Shown: piece after piece, positions 34,361 to 47,335 of the stretch
How positions within the stretch are numbered: position 1 is the first letter of the stretch
How the letters are laid out: each line of letters starts with the position of its first letter
From: Polytrichum commune
Taxonomy: Eukaryota > Streptophyta > Polytrichopsida > Polytrichales > Polytrichaceae
Direction: 5' to 3'
Assembly (NCBI GenBank): GCA_950295325.1
Contig: OX485803.1
Span: forward strand, 11,782,001-11,842,000
Length of the DNA: 60,000 nucleotides
Made by a program: the position numbers and the translations under genes
Notes under the pieces: generated by a model
Seen by the model: only the letters and a program-made list of their open reading frames with translations
What the model was told of the DNA's origin: nothing
Database searches by the model: none

Positions 34361-35593
34361 CCCATTGACAATCTACAGGGTACCAGTATTTCGATCAGGT
34401 TGGAACCAATAGTGTCGTGACACATGTACTGCTCAAGTGAGGAGGAATGAGCAGTTACAACGAGCGGTTATGACGTACTCTAGATATTGGTAAAATGTTC
34501 AGGCCAACTTTTGACTTCAAAAATTCAGAGTAATTTCAATTGAAAGAATGATATTGCTGAAAAAATCTCAATCCTCTTGGTTTCTCTCTACGTACACAAG
34601 GGAAACCTGCACCGCCTTATACTTCTCCAAATCTGGCACAGATCTCTCAAGTGATCGGGTATATGCACCTCTACTCTAACCGGTTGGACTTGGGAAACAC
34701 TCTCGGATTTGACCAAAAATCTCCCTAACACTACTGCCGTGGGCTTCTTCACTGAGGAAAAGGTATTGAACCCATTGACAATCTATAGGGCACCAATACT
34801 TTGATTAGGCTGGAACCAATAGTGTCGTGACACATGTCCTGCTCAAGTGAGGAGGAATGAGCAGTTACAATGAACGGCTATGATGTACTCTAGATATTGG
34901 TAACATGTTCGGACCAACTTTCAACTTCAAGAATTCACAGTAATTTCAATTGAAGGCATAATATTGCCGAAAAAATCACTATCCTCCTGGTTTCTATCTT
35001 CATACACAAGGGGAACATGCACTGCCTTATATATACTTCTCCGGATTTGGCACAGATCTCTCAAGTGATTGGGTATAGGCACCTCTACTCTAACCGGTTG
35101 GACTTGGGAAACACTCTTGGATTTGACCGAAAATCTCCCGACACTACTGCCGTGGGCTTCTTCACTGAGGAAAAGGTATGGAACCCATTGACAATCTATA
35201 GGGTACCAGTATTTCGATCAAGCTGGAACCAATAGTGTCGTGACACATGTCCTGCTCAAGTGAGGAGGAACGAGCAGTTACAACAAACGGTTATGACGTA
35301 CTCTAGATATTGGTAACATGTTCGGACCAGCTTTCAACTTCAAAAATTCACAGTAATTTCAATCCAAGGAATAATATTGCCGAAAAAATCACAATCCTCC
35401 TGGTTTCTCTCTTCGTACACAGGGGAAACCTGCACCGCCTTATATATACTTCTCCAGATCTGGCACGGATCTCTTAAGTGATCGGGTATAGGCACCTCTA
35501 CTCTAACCAGTTGGACTTACTAGGAAACACTCTCGGCTTTGACCGAAAATGTCTCCGACACTACTGCCGTGGGCTCCTTCACTGGGGAAAAGG
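34361..35593 (+). repeat. Three-copy tandem array of a ~411-bp LTR-like unit
   Basis: The units start with CCCATTGACAATCTA at 34361, 34771 and 35184. Each carries ACCAATAGTGTCGTGACACAT, GAGGAGGAA.GAGCAGTTACAA, TACTCTAGATATTGGTAA, a CTTATATATA-type TATA block in units 2 and 3, TCTAACCGGTTGGACTTGG-like sequence and CACTACTGCCGTGGGCT. The copies are highly similar, so the triplication is younger than the surrounding repeats. A diverged single copy is at 28600-28960. The unit is non-coding and looks like promoter plus leader of an LTR element. Confidence 0.85.
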
Positions 35594-36920
35594 TGTGGGC
35601 ATCATCGGGTAACGTGTGGGGTCAGCCATTGTAAATTGTGCCAGGTGTCTGTCCTGTTATCATAGGGGTATTAATAAGAAGTTACAGTAGTTTCCCACAG
35701 CTAGGCCACTAGCATAGCATCCCCACCTGCTTGCATTTCAAGCGACCCTCGCGTGAGCTGAAGTGACAGAGTGACAAGTGGGCCACTACGATCGCGACAC
35801 ACAACCCCCCCCCCCCTCCACTTTCTATGCAGTCGAGGGAGGACTCCACCACCACCACCAACTAAAAGATAGTCGAGGGAGGCTTGGATATATATGTGAC
35901 CCGGCTGTGGACATACCGTGTATTATTAACTTATTATGCGTACATGGAACGCACACACTGGCACAGACTTTACTTGACTTGCAGGCCCCGCCCGCCCGCC
36001 TGCCCGGGGTTGGGTGCTTGAATCGTTAAGTGTCTAATACCATGCCCACACTAGGGCCAGTTGTTGGTCCTGGGCTGTAGGAGGAGTCCTCTCTTCATAC
36101 GGAGGGTGCGCCTCTTTCCGTCATTGGTGTTATCACTGAGGGTTTGTCCTACTCGCAGTATCCTGAACTATAGTTTCGACTATGCGTACAAGACAAGTGC
36201 TCATGTCAAGATGGAAACTCTCCCACTGGTGTGGGCGTGGTATAAGAGGCCTGGATGGATCGGGCCTTTTCATGTACATTGACGTGTATTTCAGCTACAT
36301 GTTCTCATTTTTTTGTCATTTTGTCAACGTGGCCTTGTCTAAATCTAAGTCGTTCGATGTCAATGCACTTTTTGAATCGGTTGAATGCCTCGATGTCTGG
36401 TGAAGATTTAGATTCAACTACACAACTTGAGTGGCTTGGTATGCAAGTACATGGGTTGTAGTTTGATCATCAATGTCAAGTATTGAGTACATTTTTATTT
36501 TCTCCTTGACATAAGACAATGTATAAAAGAAGGTTTTAAACCCATACATATGGTTTATGAACTCGGCGAGGTCAGCATAAACTATTTACGTGGTCGTATT
36601 TTGAGACTCTGCGTCCTTTAAAGGTATAATGTGGCCCTATTGTGGGTAAGTCGAACTTCATGCTCCTTGAACATTGCATCGGATCTAGAGTTGTCTCACA
36701 TGGTTATCAATTGCGTCAATCACAAAGATTGTCATTTCAAGTTTCATAACTAGAGTTGAGTTCCAGAAGCTATAGGAGGTCGATGCTATAATTTAAACCG
36801 GGTATTGTCACATTGATTCCCAACGAGGAAGAGTTCCCACACAAGTGCGGGCAGGAAGTCCATGCACTAAAGGAGTCGTGGGAAGGACAGAGCCCATCCG
36901 AATGAAGATGTAACATACAT
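35594..36920. other. No recognised gene; GC-richer island with a C12 run
   Basis: The stretch to about 36300 is clearly richer in G+C than its surroundings, with CCCGCCCGCCCGCC near 35990 and a 12-C run at 35805-35816. CACCACCACCACCAAC lies near 35850. Several frames overlap, but none shows a conserved motif or clean splice signals, so no gene is called. Confidence 0.4.
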
Positions 36921-36924
36921 CAAA

Positions 36925-37300
36925 CAACAACATACAATTAGTGCAAGATGATTAGCAAAATCCAAACCATGCCAAACTCCAATGGCCATTTGCCTCATAA
37001 TTTTCGGAGCTCATGTGATATCTTATTCATTATCGAAGTGATTTTCTCTCGCTCATTAAAGTGGGCATATACATACTCCCAATCATGTTCATTATTAAAC
37101 CTAAAATAAATAAGAAGCAGATGTCATTAAGCCTTAATGACCCTAATTGTAGTGTAGATTGTTGACAATGACAATTAACATAATTTAAACATACAATTTA
37201 ATCTCTTTTGAACACATGTCTTTTGATGTCCGTTCTTAAATTCAAACCTAACCACATGCCACTTGAATATTTGTGTTGGAGTTTTAGGCACATCTACCAT
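36925..37300 (+). mobile_element. Family A element, diverged
   Basis: ACAATTAGTGCAAGATGATTAG, GGAGCTCATGTGATATCTTATT, ACACATGTCTTTTGATGTCCG and GGCACATCTACCATAT follow the family A order. The left terminal repeat is not recognisable. Confidence 0.58.
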
Positions 37301-37844
37301 ATACGTAGACAACTTGAGTGAGAACCATAGACTACTAGGAGTGAGGTTTTGAAAATAAGTGAGTGGCACCTCAGTGAATTAGACTACTTTTTGGTCCCTT
37401 GGGGCCACTTTAGGGGTTGACAAATGTGCATACACCAAGGAGCTAATGTATAGGCTTTTGCATCACATATCACCATGCATGCGGCCAGTCAGCGATCTAT
37501 TGATAATTATGTGAGATTGCCGGGAATTGGTATCACAACTACCAATCCCCACAAAGGGCCATTCCCATACTCGCATGTCATCACATATTTCAAAGTTGAC
37601 ACCATCATCTACAAAGAACCAATGATCCCACCTGAATTGAGAATTGAACTTAGAACAAAGTCATGCCCTCCATATACTCTGCGTTCACCATAAAAACCCA
37701 CCCTTCATATATGAAGAACACACATAGCTTATATACAACCTTGTTAACACCTTACAAATTTTCACATTGTTCACACAAGCTACACCACTTGACACCCCCC
37801 AGTAAATCATAGTGCAAAATGGTTTAAACTAAAAAAAAAAAAAA

Positions 37845-39030
37845 AACAATTCATACTTCATATGCCACCAATTAACAATCCCGAATGATGCCTACCCCTC
37901 AAGTACCCACCAAAATTTTGTTACTACGCAAATGAATCGTGCAAACCACCTGAAGAAAGTAGCCGTGGACAATGGATTAGTGAAAAAATAGGCTATGGCA
38001 TTTACAGTCCATTAAAGACCTAAAGATAGCCAAAATATTATCAGGGCTACAAAACATTATACGAGGAAGAATGATGGTTATACACCACACCCCCCAACTC
38101 CTTACTACTATAAATTGTGACAAACCAACTCATATCTTCACATACTACCTCAATGTCCTATATCTACTAAATACCCAAATTAAGCACCCCACCCTACATA
38201 ATAGCCACCCATATAAATTATCATTGAATCTATGGTCCGAATGTTACAAAAACCACCACACTCCACAAAGTTACAACCCACACTAATATAGATGGAAATG
38301 AACAAGCAAACGCACTAGCCAAACATGGATGCAAATTGGACCATAGAGATGTTGTAGCACCATATGAGCATGCACACCTTACACCATACTACCTCCACAA
38401 AGATTGGTGGAACTCCATGCAAGTAATCCCATATAAAGGCCCCATTAGACACCTTGAAGAACACATCCTCAATTATGACAAAAGACATAACTTAGCAACT
38501 ATAGCAAATCAAATGCACCAATTATACAAATGGCTTGAAAATCAATGATATAGATAAAGTATTATCAAATGAATTCTAGAAAAACTCCAATATTATAGAT
38601 AAACAAAAGACTTGCCTAATCAAATTCCAAGCTAGACAATACAATGGCACAACCTCGCACTATAGTTGTCATACCTAGCAACTGTAGTGCTAGCCCTTAC
38701 ACATGAACTCACAACACAATTCATAAAGTTTACATACTATAATTATAGATTTGCTACAAAACCCTTGATAGAAAAACTACAAAATATTAATCGCTCATCA
38801 ACAACATCACAACAAGAGGATAAAACGTGATCCCACTCATGGTGTTAGTTGCAAGCGCAAGAGCCACCACACACATCCCATCAATGAAAAGCTTGGAAAC
38901 AAACTTGAAACTCCCTATCACAAAAATCAAGAGTACATTTACACAAATCAATACATTTGCCACACAATATGCACACTCCATACTAGTCCATAAATGTAGA
39001 CTAGAAAACTAAAAACATGTCATAGATGTC
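37845..39030 (+). pseudogene. RNase H region of a non-LTR retrotransposon (LINE), decayed
   Basis: The plus-strand frames join as: SYMPPINNPE, then EKIGYGIYSPLK, then KPTHIFTYYLNVLYLLNTQI, then KHPTLHNSHPYKL, then HTNIDGNEQANALAKHGCKL, then AHLTPYYLHKDWW. HTNIDGNEQANALAKHG is the H-x-x-I-x-G-N-E-x-A-D-x-L-A-K signature of the RNase H found in some LINEs, with D changed to N. The strand holding the usual second acid reads FTYYLN where FTDSLN is typical. A frameshift separates 38071-38286 from 38279-38548. Beyond 38550, fragments such as KTCLIKFQARQYNG extend the similarity. The reverse transcriptase is not seen. Confidence 0.78.
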
Positions 39031-41459
39031 CAAGACCTAAAATAAACCAATAAACCAAAAATCACTATATTCGTTAATTTGGGATTTTTTCAGCATTTTG
39101 AGACAGTTACAAATATAAGAACATGGATAAAATCACACAGATATTGGAGAATGTTGTAAGATGCAAATGCTTTGAAGCGGGTGTTCATATCAACAACCCA
39201 ATTAAGAATTCATATCAAGATGGTTTAGGTAGGACGACCCAAACATTAGACCATGTTGTTGTGGTCCATATATTAATTTGAGACAAGAGAAAATCTCAAA
39301 TTAACGAATATAATGATAAAAGGAAAACACCCAGGTCGGTCACTTAGCATGTTTTCATGTATAGACATGCATTCAGAGGGTAATTAAATGGGGTGTAATT
39401 TGGTGCATGGTAGTATTTTTTGGATCCCATCAATTGTAAAAAAAATTAAAAAATTAAAAAATTAAACCTACTGTTTTTGATTCAATGGTGCCACATAGTT
39501 AATTTTCAAAAAGTTGTGCACTAAATGTTATTCAAGGGTATATTGTTTAAAAAAATCCACTACCTATGAAAACCCCATTCAAAAGTCACCCCATAAACAC
39601 ATCGTGCCATGGGAAAATGAACAATAAACCACATAAACATAAAGGCACACCGTAGGGATGACAAGGGAGAAACATGTCTTTCGAAAACATCCATGATAGT
39701 GGATGAAATGAACCATGATTCATTCATATATAACCTTGTATAGGGAAGCAAATACCACATGTAGGTACAATTTCCATCCATAAATCTTTTAATACCCTTT
39801 GTTAATTTAAAATTTAAAAAAACTACGAGGAATAATCAAACCCCCTATGTTTTTAAAACACATGGCTTTCATATTTTACTAGGGATTTTTTTCCTTAAAA
39901 TATTCAAAATAAATATTTAAAAATAATAAAAGGTGGCTTATGTTTGATTGCACATGGTTTTCTAACTTTTCTAAGTGACTAACCTAAGGGAAAACATTAG
40001 TGACACAAACCAATTCTATCAAAATTGCTTGGCATCTTGAACATAAACAATCCACGGTAGACCCCTAGGACCCGCCATAGAATAACACACCAACAAAGGT
40101 TTGGTAGTGGCTCAAAGCAATGTTTTAGCTCACTAAGCAATTACTTGGGGATAGGTTGTTGATTGATACCACATTTCATGCATGTATTCACGTAGCAGCT
40201 CCAAGCCAATGTATACCCATATCCACTCAAACGGCCCATATGAATAAAATTTGGACCAGATCCATGGAATAAACACTCACTCCCAACCAACATTGTGCTC
40301 ATGACTTGATGTCCAATTACTACGAAAAGCACACCCTTATATCTCACTAGAACCATGTTTTACCAACTGTTGCCACATACTATTGGTTATTGTTAATGGT
40401 TACTGATTATTGACATAGTGTCTACTCCATGTAAAGGGTGAAGTAGTTTTACATCTAAAGTCATTGTCCTTCAGCACGTGGCCACGGATGTTCTACCGAT
40501 AGACACTCTATTCACTCTAGTTTTCTTCTTCTTGAAATCGCGGGTGGGCCAACTTGAACCTACACTAATTAGTCCTATTAGTGTTGGCCACGATAATTTT
40601 CTAGAGCCCATGTTAATTTTTATAGCGGGAAATAATTTCTCTCACATATATTTTCAATCCACGCTAAAATTCTAGTAGAAATTTAGCATGCGCCACATAA
40701 ATTTTTTATAGAAAATTATTGTGGGTGATAGTTTATCTTTGTGTTGCTTTTGATGTGAGGTGACTATTTTATTTTTATGTAAAGTGTTGGTCAAAATTCT
40801 TCATGATGACTGAAGGGAAGGTTTAGGGTCTTGGACCCACAATGATTCCACCTTGACTAGAAAATTAGTGTGGCCCATGCTAATTATTTCCACACAAATA
40901 TTCCACCCATACTTATAGGACTGTTTAGTTTACCGACTCTCACAAAATGATTTCATATGGAATTGACACCCCAAATCATGGCCTTCATGCCATGTGTCAT
41001 CTTGATCTTTTAGGCATGTGCTATTCATTGTGGCCGGCTAAGGTTAAGGCATCCATAGTCGACCATGTCCATTTAACCACTCTCTAGGGTCATGTAATGC
41101 CAACATAGATGAGATCTACATTTTTTTAGGCAAACGAAGTTAAAGTTTATGTGATGGTAGCTTGTGATCGATTACCCTCATAAGACTTTTGACAAATATC
41201 ATAGACAAGGGGTAGCATTGAGACAAGTGGTCATGGGTTGACCTATAGATCGACTATGTGTAACCCTAAAATTTACGCTTTGGAAGTTGTAGTGTATTAC
41301 CAAATATAGCCTGCATACTTTATGTAAATTTAAGGTTGAGGCATATATAGTTGATAACAAAATTCAAAAATCATTTTCTAGGAGGAGTAATAGGAGAAAA
41401 ACATTATTGTGAAGAGAAACAAATTCTAAGGAGAATGAAATAATGTTTTTTTTAAAACA
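39031..41459. other. No gene seen; AT-rich spacer
   Basis: About 2.4 kb on which both strands show only short frames without recognisable motifs. A-rich tracts near 39440-39470 and 39800-39930 may be old retroposon tails. No repeat family described here has a clear full copy in it. Confidence 0.4.
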
Positions 41460-41830
41460 TCGTGAATTGACACCTATATTCGATTGGTGTGTGGTTGGGT
41501 GAGGATCGACAAACAAACACCATACTTACACTTGTGTTAAAACAGATTGGACTACATCTTCAAGTTTTATCAACTATTCCACTCTCAAGTGTACACAATT
41601 GGGAGAACCTATGTATTCACTTAGAATATCAGCAAACATGCACCTTTGATGACTGTAACTAAATCAAGGTGAGTCTAACATTGTTGATTATTCATTGTAG
41701 ATATGCTAATGCAACATAATTTCATTGTGTAAATCCAATCCAAAATTAGTGTTGAAGAACACTAATTTTGTTTTAAAGACCAAACAACACCCACAACTTA
41801 TTAGTTACAACTCACTCCTAATAACGTGGT
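41460..41830 (+). repeat. Family D repeat, uninterrupted copy
   Basis: GGTGTGTGGTTGGGTGAGGATC, ACTACATCTTCAAG, TTGGGAGAACCTATGTATTCAC and GCTAATGCAACATAATTT match 19725-20300 but without the family C insertion. It defines the uninterrupted sequence of family D. Confidence 0.6.
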
Positions 41831-41929
41831 TTACGATTTGGAGTTATGCATTACTATAGCTTTCAACCAATAGTATTATTTGTCCCAACATAAATTGACA
41901 CTATGCACATCAAGGAACATAGTATAACT

Positions 41930-44345
41930 TAATTGGTAAAAAATGATACTCTTAGTAAAATGTATAGCAACGTGTAACTCCAAATAGTAAACCACAATAA
42001 CACGTGTAAAAGGTGTAGTTGGTCATATGATAAAAAATTTGGACCTTGTGTAGTCACTCTTCTTAATTTGACAACTATATTTGAGTGGTATATGGCGAGA
42101 CTTGTGATTAAGAACAAACACCTAAAGAGACACGTCTTATGATGGGAGTGAACCATGTGTTCAAAATATAGACAACATTATGGTTTTTTTGTGAACATAA
42201 TTGGTAGAGCCTATGTGATCACCTAAAGAGAAACATGGTGTATACTTTGACCTTTAAAATCATTTGCATCTCAACTTTGACTCTAAAACTTATAGTAACA
42301 TTCTTCATGATTGATGCAATTACTCATGATATGAGAGAAAATCAGAATGGTCAAAATTGCATGTGGAATCATGGATACCCCCACAACATAAATACATTGC
42401 ATATCATGGCAAAGAAAATGCGTAATTTGCTTTATTTTGGTTGTCAACTAGAGGTTTTGATTGCAGTTTTTGGACAATTGGCAACCAAAGCCCTCCAAAC
42501 GACAACCAAAACTTCTTTAATACACTTTCTTGCCATGAGTAGCAATGAACTAGTTGCAACAAATCATTGTAATGGATAAGTTTTCTTCTAGTGTCCTTCA
42601 CTTACAACTATTGAACTTACTTACACCAATACATGCACTTAAGTTGCCCCATGCTATTTATCAACATTTCACACTATTTTGAATATTTTTTACCACAATT
42701 TCAAATATAACCTATAAGACCTCTTTTTATGAGTGAATTAAATACATATTTTTGTGGCATATTTTTGACCCGAAGTAATTTGCATGGGTAAAGAGGCAAC
42801 CTATTCATGAAGGCAAACTAGATTGCACATATTAGGGTAGACATCACAAAGCCCAAGCCCCTGATTCCGTGAGTATGCCCAACATTCACTTTGACACGGT
42901 TAGTGATTCCGATACAGATAGTTTATGATTAAGAATCACGTGTTTCAACACCCTTGAGTTCATAACATTACTCAACTATTGAGTTGTGTTCATGGGCGTA
43001 GCAGTATATTCGAGAATGAAGACTCTAGATGTCGGAATCCCATTGATTTAGATTGAATATGAAGTTAGGGCAATTGAACACAACTCATCAATTGAGTAAT
43101 GTTATGTTGGCGCCGCAATTTTGAGTATAATATATACCTTAGAAACTTTGACTCATGTGTGGTGCTTTGAGGAGATTTTATGGTGATCCAAATCAAGAGA
43201 AACTTAAGGTATGTGAGCATTATGTGGCTTAGGGTCCACTTGCACTTCCCAGCTAAGGTTGTTGTTAAAGTAAGTAACCATTTAGATTTGTTATATTATA
43301 TCTACATTGTCTACTTGAGAGAATCAACTAACATATGAGGTAGTTAACTTATACGAGAGTTGATCAATCTCATGCCCGCATCACCTAGTTTATCAAGGTT
43401 GTTATCAAACTCCACTATCTTGTCTAATTAGTGTGGGTTACTATTCAAAGTTACATGTAGCTAAAAGAATTTAACTGGCATTATCATTTTTTACGATCTA
43501 AGTTCTATCATATTCTTCAGTATGCATACAAACTACTTATGTAATTTGGGTTTAAAATGATGCTCCTAGTAAAATAACATAGGTATGTGTAACTCCAAGT
43601 GGTAACCCACAATAATTAGACAAAGTAGTGTAGAAATAAGCTAACTTTTCTTACCTTGTTTTTGTGAATAAATCTTAGCGTTTCCATACCCTAATTCTAG
43701 CTATCTTTTTACTAATGATTAGTCCAATTTTTTACTTTATTGCCCACCTCTCATTTTTCCATCTCTTCTCTATTTTGCTACAAGTGGGACCACGATATTC
43801 CTTACATCATTGTAGATTAACATACATTTTAAACCACAAGTTATATTCTATTCATAAAATTCAATATTATAACTCCATTTCCAATATTCATGCTCAATTT
43901 TAGATAATCAATCATATGTAATTCAACTTAATAATATTGAAACACAAATGGCATGGACCACAAAAATCATAATCTTCATAATTAGTGTCATGTTTTCAAC
44001 TTGGGCAAATTGAGTAGAACTTTGGTCATTCAACCTTAACTCCTCTTTTAAATTGGTTAATCTTTGGTCAGTTGTAAGCGGGGTGTGTAGGTGTGAGATT
44101 AGTTAGCTAGCATATTAGTCAGTTGATTCTCACTAACCCATAATGTTAGCTCATTATCCTAACTGGATGGTGCAAGCGGTTTACCATGTTAATTACCTAG
44201 CATTTTAGTTAGCCAATCTTCACTAACTTGTAAGTTAACTAATTATCTTAACTAGGCGGTGCGGGAGACCCTCAAATGGACATCTATACTTAAGTGGTAC
44301 ATGACAAGGCTTGTATTTAAGAACCGATACTAGAAAGAGGCTACA
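41930..44345. other. No gene seen; several short family E repeat pieces
   Basis: Pieces carrying GTAACTCCAA..GGTAA or GTAACTCCAAATAGTAA occur near 41970 and 43590. A frame at 42235-42579 (114 residues) has no recognisable motif and is treated as chance. The remainder is AT-rich and unassigned. Confidence 0.4.
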
Positions 44346-44857
44346 ATGAGATTGGATGACATTGGGCTGAGTAATATTATGAATGGGATTGATGAGTCCC
44401 ATGTAATTTTAAGAAGTTTCATCTTTCTTTTGGAAACCTCATGCGTTGAAAAGCAAATGAACAAGCCAACGACATGGCATTCATCATTCTTATCCAAAAG
44501 TTATTGCCCAAGAATCCTTGAATTGCGAGATGAGATCTTGAGTTGCAAAAGAAGCCCTTATTTGGGTCGACTTTTCATGCAAAGGGCCCTTGCCCTCTAG
44601 ATATTCCAATGAAAGGTTCGGGTTGTCAAGTAAGAAGGTCGTGCGTCACACACTATTTATAGGCATGTCTAAAAAACATGTTCATAGGAGTTTGCTCATG
44701 CTCGTGTCTTAGCTTCTTTTCTGTTCATTTAATAAGGTTTATGAGTTTTGCATGGTTATTCTTCTCGATCAAACATTTGTATGTTTGAGTGGTAAGATTT
44801 GTTGTTAAGAATGAACACCAAGTTGATATGTGTTTACGATGAGATTTATTATTTGGG

Positions 44858-45180
44858 TCAATACCATTTTGAACCCTATTGATACTAGGACAATTCTACC
44901 TAAGCATGAAAGTCCCTGCATGGTATATAGAACCGAATGGTATCGAAAGCACAAATGTCCTCAAATACCCAAAGGAGGCATGACACCTTATGTTGCATTA
45001 CGATACCCGTGATAAGCATTAGGCCAATAGGCTCACATTCATGCCGGTATTTAGATTTGGACATTATGTTTATTTTTATTTATCCTCAAATACCCATACC
45101 TTATGGGTATCAAAATATGAATCCTCGTTATAGACACCCGTATGGTATCAGATAAAGATGATACTAGTCCAACATTGGGT
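44858..45180 (-). mobile_element. Family B element, inverted copy
   Basis: The reverse complement reads like family B: its ends correspond to GTGTTGGACTAGTATC (from 45180 down) and its interior contains GATACCCATAAGG-like and GCATGGTATATAGAACC-like blocks. It is more diverged than the USP intron copies. Confidence 0.6.
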
Positions 45181-46685
45181 TGGACATTATGGAACATTGA
45201 CGTTTTTATTCGACCAAAAACATCACATGAATAGTAAAAAGTTATAGTGTTGTGTATCTCTAAATAGTAAGTGACATTAAATACCATAAATGTGAAGTTC
45301 AAATTCAATGAGATGAACTTGGTTGAAAATGTAACAACTCCAGTTATTTGAAGTTGTTGTTTCAAGAAGTGTGACACCTCTATTTCTATGAGTGTGGATT
45401 ATGGACTAATGTGGATGGGATTAGAGTGGACCACACCAATTCTTAATTTCCCTATAATTAGAGTGCAACATGTATAATAGTTTATTACTATTTTTAAAAA
45501 TGGCATGATGTGTCGCATGTTGTGATGATTCATATAGTTACAAAGGTATGAGACAAGTAGCATGGTGCAAAGCATATAGAATATTAACATTGGTGAGACA
45601 AAATATATGGACAAGTTGTTTACTTTGATAATGTGATTTGTTGAGAACATCAAAATATTTGATGCCAAACGGTTTAGTGTGATGTGCACCAATGATAACA
45701 TTGCTGCCACCAGACGTTCTTTACACTAAATTGGCTCCACCATACACTCTATTATGAAGACCAAATTGTCATAGTGTTAGGACCCAATAACCACAACCCC
45801 TTAGGGAGACAATTCTTAGTCTGGATCAATGTGTGGTGCGCTTATATGCAACAATTTTTCTTATTTGCATGTGCAAAGAGGCCAAACACTTGATTCTTTG
45901 TAGTGTTATTTTAGGATATTTCTATTTAATCATGTTAAATTGTTCACAATTACCAATCTAAAGGCTCACTTCCCAACCTAGGGACACACACAAAACTAAG
46001 TGTTTTCCTTACCCCCGAGCCCTATCTCTATTTCATTATAATGTCACTAAGAGATACTTTAGAGGTCTTCTTATATGTAGAATGAAGTTTCCTTATCTAT
46101 GTACATAGATCATTTCACTTTGTGATCCTCTCTCTTCTATATAGAGAATAATTGTCCAACTTCTCGTCCATTGACTTGTTTTCCTCCACGCTTCTTACCC
46201 TTTGCATCCATCCCTACAATTTTTATCATCCTCAATATTCCAATTTCTCAATTAGTCCATTAGAATTACCCAGTAATTTCACCTTCCACCTCTTGTACAA
46301 GTACTTTTACAAAAGCTATGCCGATTTGTCCTACTCGTGTGGGTTACCATTTGGGATTAGATGTTGCTATACCTTTTATATGAGAATATTGTATTCTTCA
46401 ACCATGTAATGTGAATACATTAGACATTTGATTCGGTTTGGCATATCTTGTTCCTTATTGACATTCATAGTTGATCATTAGGTGACAACTGAACAAGGTG
46501 GAATGGAACACTTTTTGTTTGTAGGACAAGCCTTTGTGGGGACCACTTTACTTAACATGGCACATTGATTATAATGTCATGCTAACTTATATATATAATA
46601 TAGAGATTATACACATGAAGAAGTACGAAATGAAGAAGTTGATGACAAATGATGTTCTTGATATAAAAGCTATAGCAACATGTAA
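45181..46685. other. No gene seen; family E fragment at its start
   Basis: Near 45245-45300, CTCTAAATAGTAAGTGACATTAA belongs to family E. The rest is AT-rich, with short frames on both strands and no protein motif or splice pattern that I recognise. Confidence 0.4.
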
Positions 46686-46689
46686 GGTA

Positions 46690-46920
46690 GGTGGGCAATA
46701 TATTTTATTTCTATTTTTCATTAAATACCCATATTTGAATGGGGGTGGTCAAGTGTGGGTCTAAGAACATATGCCACCAAAAAAAAGATGTTCAAAAGAG
46801 ATTGTACTATGTCCTCAAACTATATAACTAATCTACATACAATAGTCACATGACTCTTGGGGCTATGTATTCATTTAGAGAATTAACAAACATACACTTA
46901 TGATAACAATAATTAATGTT
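46690..46920 (+). repeat. Partial family D-like repeat
   Basis: GGGGTGGTCAAGTGTGGGTC, CCTCAAACTATATAACTAATC and GGCTATGTATTCATTTAGAG, then ATTAACAAACATACACTTATGA correspond to the family D order at 41460-41640. It directly precedes a family A copy. Confidence 0.5.
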
Positions 46921-46929
46921 ACCAAGCCT

Positions 46930-47335
46930 CAAACAAGCACTTCACATATAATACAAAGCACGCCATTAGTGCAAGATGATTAGCAATTTCAAAACTTTCC
47001 ATGTAACTATTTTCCTCATAATATTTGGGGCTCATCTGGGTACGTTACACATTGTCAAAGTGAAGATTCTATTTCAGATGAAATGACCATAAACACCCCC
47101 CTCTTTGGAAAATTTAATAATAATAATAATAATAATAATATGTGTGTGTGTGTGTATGTGTAGGTGTATGTGTGTGAACTTTGAGCCTAGATTGGTTAAC
47201 AATTTTGAGCACGTAGTCCAATCTCTTTTCAACACATGACTGTTTGGTGTTTGTTCTTAAAACCACACTTGACCACACTCCACTCAAATATAGGCGTTTG
47301 TTTAAGATGGGTACCCAAATTAGATACGCTTGTCT
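46930..47335 (+). mobile_element. Family A element containing (TAA)n and (TG)n microsatellites
   Basis: GCCATTAGTGCAAGATGATTAG, TGTCAAAGTGAAGATTCT, GAGCCTAGATTGGTTAACA, CCACTCAAATATAGGCGT and ACGCTTGTCTTAAG follow family A. Between them lie a (TAA)n run near 47113-47138 and a (TG)n run near 47141-47155, which expanded inside the element. Confidence 0.6.

Noticed and set aside
35778-36461. Overlapping frames in the GC-richer island
   Set aside because: Different frames overlap with no conserved motif and no coherent exon structure. Higher GC lengthens chance frames.
42235-42579. 114-residue plus-strand frame
   Set aside because: No recognisable motif, no splice-linked exons and low-complexity AT-rich composition. 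Overlapping minus-strand frames are equally open.
44346-44600. 84-residue plus-strand frame
   Set aside because: Looks slightly protein-like (ILELRDEILSC) but has no family match that I can name and no supporting exons.
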